Source of the DNA: Paraphysomonas bandaiensis
Taxonomy: Eukaryota > Chrysophyceae
Length of the DNA: 64,000 nucleotides
NCBI GenBank assembly: GCA_965644295.1
Contig: CBFFRP010000352.1
Span: 124,001-188,000 of the forward strand
Direction of reading: 5' to 3'
The notes below the pieces were generated by a model. It was not told where the DNA came from, ran no database searches, and was given only the letters and a program-made list of their open reading frames with translations. Every line of letters begins with the position of its first letter. The first letter of the stretch is position 1. A program made the translations under genes and the position numbers. This document shows, piece after piece, positions 61,650 to 64,000 of this stretch.

Positions 61650-64000
61650 TTAGTAGAATTGCATTTCCGTCTGCTTTTCACGTTTTCCTTTCTTCTTTTC
61701 TCGATTTATTGGTTTCGTAGAAGTAGTAGATTCTTTATCAACCAACTTTTCTGACTGCATACAACAATGAATTTCGCATCGAAAATTCAGACTTCTCACC
61801 TCTAGTATGACCTGTGCCCTGGAGGGAAAGTACTCCAGCTTTATGAGCATCAAATACACATCTTTAATGATAACAATTCCACAAGTGCATATTAACGCAA
61901 GCCAAAAGTTACTTGTATCCAGTAACCTCGGCCATATCTGATAAATAATGTTATTTTAAACAGTAATGATACGGAAGAGAAAAATACCTTGAACCAATTT
62001 CGATCAAGGATAACATAATTGGATATAAAGTAGGCTGACCCAAACCATAAGCCAACAGACAGCATCAAAATTACGATGTGGACAACATGCCACTGTGCCG
62101 TCAAAAAAGACACCTGTGTTCATACGTTAAGCAGAGTTTCATAACTAGGCATCATCTGAAAAACCTTTACATTCGCCAGAACTATGATAACTGTATAGGT
62201 AAGAGCGCCCGACTCCCAAAATGTTTCCAGCATCCCCATTTCCGAAAAATGTAGTAAAAGGAAAACAGAGAAGTAGGATATAACAACTGAGTCAAAAATA
62301 GCATTCCATATTTGAAACCAAAAGAGAAATACCTACAAATTATCAGAAAAATCCTTCAGTGCAGGCAAATACTACTTACATTGAAATACTCGTTATCTAT
62401 TCCTGACTGGTATAATTGCGGAAAGCGATATACTAACGCTATAGGTACATCCATATCGTATATTCCCACCAGCAGAATAGGAAGGGATGTGTACAAGAGA
62501 TTGTAGAACTGAATACTTCCTTCTGTGTATATTTTCTGCCCTGCAGATTATAAACTCAGGCACGTATTACTATAATCTACATAAAATACCCGAGAATCCA
62601 TTCATCCAAGAAAACCAAAAGTGACAAATACTCATCATGACATTCTTGTAAAACATATATATAATAAGCTTTGACATGCGGATGTAGTTGTATCTTCCGT
62701 GCTTAAGAAGCAACACCGCAAGGAAGCGGAATTGGGCAATGGCGTAGTCCGAAGCATTGGTCGCCTGCAAACCTTCTTCACCTCTTATCCCAACTCCGAT
62801 GTGAGCCTCTTGGATCATAGCAACATCATTTGCTCCATCGCCAATAGACAAAGTGCGTACACCTTGAACACCATTTTTTATCATATTTACCATTTCCCTC
62901 TTTTGATCGGGTGAAACTCTACAGAGACATCTTATAACGCAAGTCAAAACAGATTAGCAGTGCATGTACCTGCATCCAACTACTGCTTTGCACATTTGAC
63001 TAAATTCTAGCAACGCATCTTTAGCCCCTCCTGGCTTGTCATCAGCCATAATTCCAAGAAGTGTCGGACCATCAATAATGAGAGCTCGTGGCATAACATC
63101 ACAGTTTCCTTTCTCCTCTTGCTCGCGAATCATGTCCTACATAGCAAACGTAAGTCACATAAGACAAAACGGACAGCTAGAATACCGATCGCTCCACTGT
63201 AAGCAACGATACACAGGCAGATAGTGACGGAGCGGTGTTGTTGTTCACAATAATGTGTTTCATGTATTCTTTTGGAAGTACTAGGTTACATGCTACAGCA
63301 ATATTGATAGCTGTTTCTTCTTTGTCGCCTGTCAGTACCCAAATATTAATTCCTGCTTTAGCAAGCTGAGAAATGGCCTCAGGCACTCCGTCTTGTAGCT
63401 TATCCTCGATTGCTGTTGCTCCAACAAGAGTGATGTTTTGTTCAATTTCATCTTCTGCCTCCTCGATTTTGTTCGGAAGCCCTTTCTTTTTCTTCTCAAG
63501 CTCATCGAGACTTGTGGAGCAGTTGTTATATTTCTCACTCCAGGACTGGTATTCTCTTTCGTCTAGCTCCTTGAAGCCGATCAATAGGCAGCGTAAGCCT
63601 TCTGATGCATACTGACGCATATGGTCGTCAGTTCTATGAAAAAGTTCATCCTGACCAGGATGAAGACGAGGCACCATAGTAGAGTCTGCACCCTTTATTA
63701 CCATGTGAATTGTTCCGTCTGGGTTCTTGACGATGACCGACATTCGCTTGCGTTTAGACGTAAATCCGATTACTTCGAGCACTTCCACCCGCTCTTCCTT
63801 CCCTTCCATTTTGATTATGGCGTACTTTTCCTGCTTATCCACAAATTCAGCTCCAAAGTATTTGGCAGCTATTACCAGGCATTCATCGTCCGGATTGGAC
63901 GCAGAAAGTTTAATCTTGCCATCAATACGTTCTGGAATGGTATCATGACAGAGAGACAGGACACGGAAAAACTGCCTGATTTTGGTTCCCTGTTTATCAC
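61650..64000 (-). CDS. P4-ATPase phospholipid flippase (3' part; 5' end outside window)
   Basis: The frame is open to the right edge, so the actuator domain and first membrane helices are missing. From right to left: nucleotide-binding domain with VIKGADSTM (KGAD, ATP site), EGLRCLLIGFKELDEREYQSW, ATAIEDKLQDGVPEAI, INIWVLTGDKEETAINIA, RALIIDGPTL, VSPDQKREMV and the hinge SIGDGANDVAMIQEAHIGVGIRGEEGLQATNASDYAI. Next come several membrane segments (IIYMFYKNVMMSICHFWFSW; SIQFYNLLYTSLPILLVGIYD; VISYFSVFLLLHFS; HVVHIVILMLSVGLWFG), ending in a basic tail (NREKKKGKREKQTEMQFY). P4-ATPases move aminophospholipids to the cytosolic leaflet, normally with a CDC50 partner. At least six short introns interrupt this part. 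Confidence 0.92.

Noticed and set aside
1-64000. Prokaryotic origin or operons
   Set aside because: Frame-restoring GT-AG introns in most genes, eukaryotic tRNA genes with polymerase III T-run terminators, and centriole and flippase genes rule this out.

Overview
This is eukaryotic nuclear DNA. Genes sit on both strands, most are split by very short GT-AG introns, there is no operon layout or Shine-Dalgarno logic, and four tRNA-Gly genes lie among protein genes. The recognisable set is animal-like: a group XII-like secreted phospholipase A2, a CPAP/SAS-4 centriole protein, a LENG8/SAC3 protein, an exostosin-type glycosyltransferase, a calaxin-like EF-hand protein and a KRBA2/SCAND3-type integrase-derived protein. 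With introns mostly 33-64 nt, and one candidate of only 26 nt, this fits a compact-intron early-branching animal (for example a sponge) or a holozoan relative. That placement is inference. The organism has centrioles (SAS-4) and mitochondria (two genes with mitochondrial-type N-termini).

Layout, left to right: last exon of an unknown gene (41-316, +); an ITR-bounded MITE-like element (787-1160); phospholipase A2 (1648-2328, -); a mitochondrial-looking RRM protein (4890-7065, +); a dispersed repeat (7351-7710); a 5'-truncated LINE copy with a 14-bp target-site duplication (8093-9496); a long unrecognised multi-exon gene (10094-14048, -); a tRNA-Gly pair; an intronless GNAT-Gfo/Idh/MocA fusion (14595-16139, +); a second, duplicated tRNA-Gly pair; a 772-aa single-pass membrane protein (17618-19936, +); an exostosin-like glycosyltransferase (21084-22514, -); an unclear two-exon gene (23345-24289, +); thiamine pyrophosphokinase (26188-27137, +); a foldback element (27512-27619); a short-chain dehydrogenase (29211-30547, -) divergent from an EF-hand protein (30824-31423, +); a palindromic Copia wreck (32178-34250); SAS-4/CPAP (36205-39905, +); a four-TM protein (40941-41588, -) divergent from LENG8 (42068-43129, +); a homodimeric-type pyruvate dehydrogenase E1 (45215-48486, -); a full-length LINE (49049-56242, +); a KRBA2/SCAND3-type fragment gene (57418-57996, -); a SAP-HMG-box protein (58742-59853, +); and the 3' part of a P4-ATPase lipid flippase (61650-64000, -, entering from the right edge).

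The standout is the full-length LINE. One uninterrupted 2316-codon ORF appears to join an OTU-like cysteine protease, a SET (lysine methyltransferase-type) domain, an AP-type endonuclease, reverse transcriptase, RNase H and a C-terminal zinc finger. Two damaged copies lie in the same window, and a 3' tail shared with the LINE occurs on several dispersed non-coding repeats, as in LINE/SINE partnerships. Thiamine pyrophosphokinase makes ThDP and the E1 enzyme consumes it; both are in this window, but no operon-like link is implied. All assignments come from reading motifs by eye; no database search was run.
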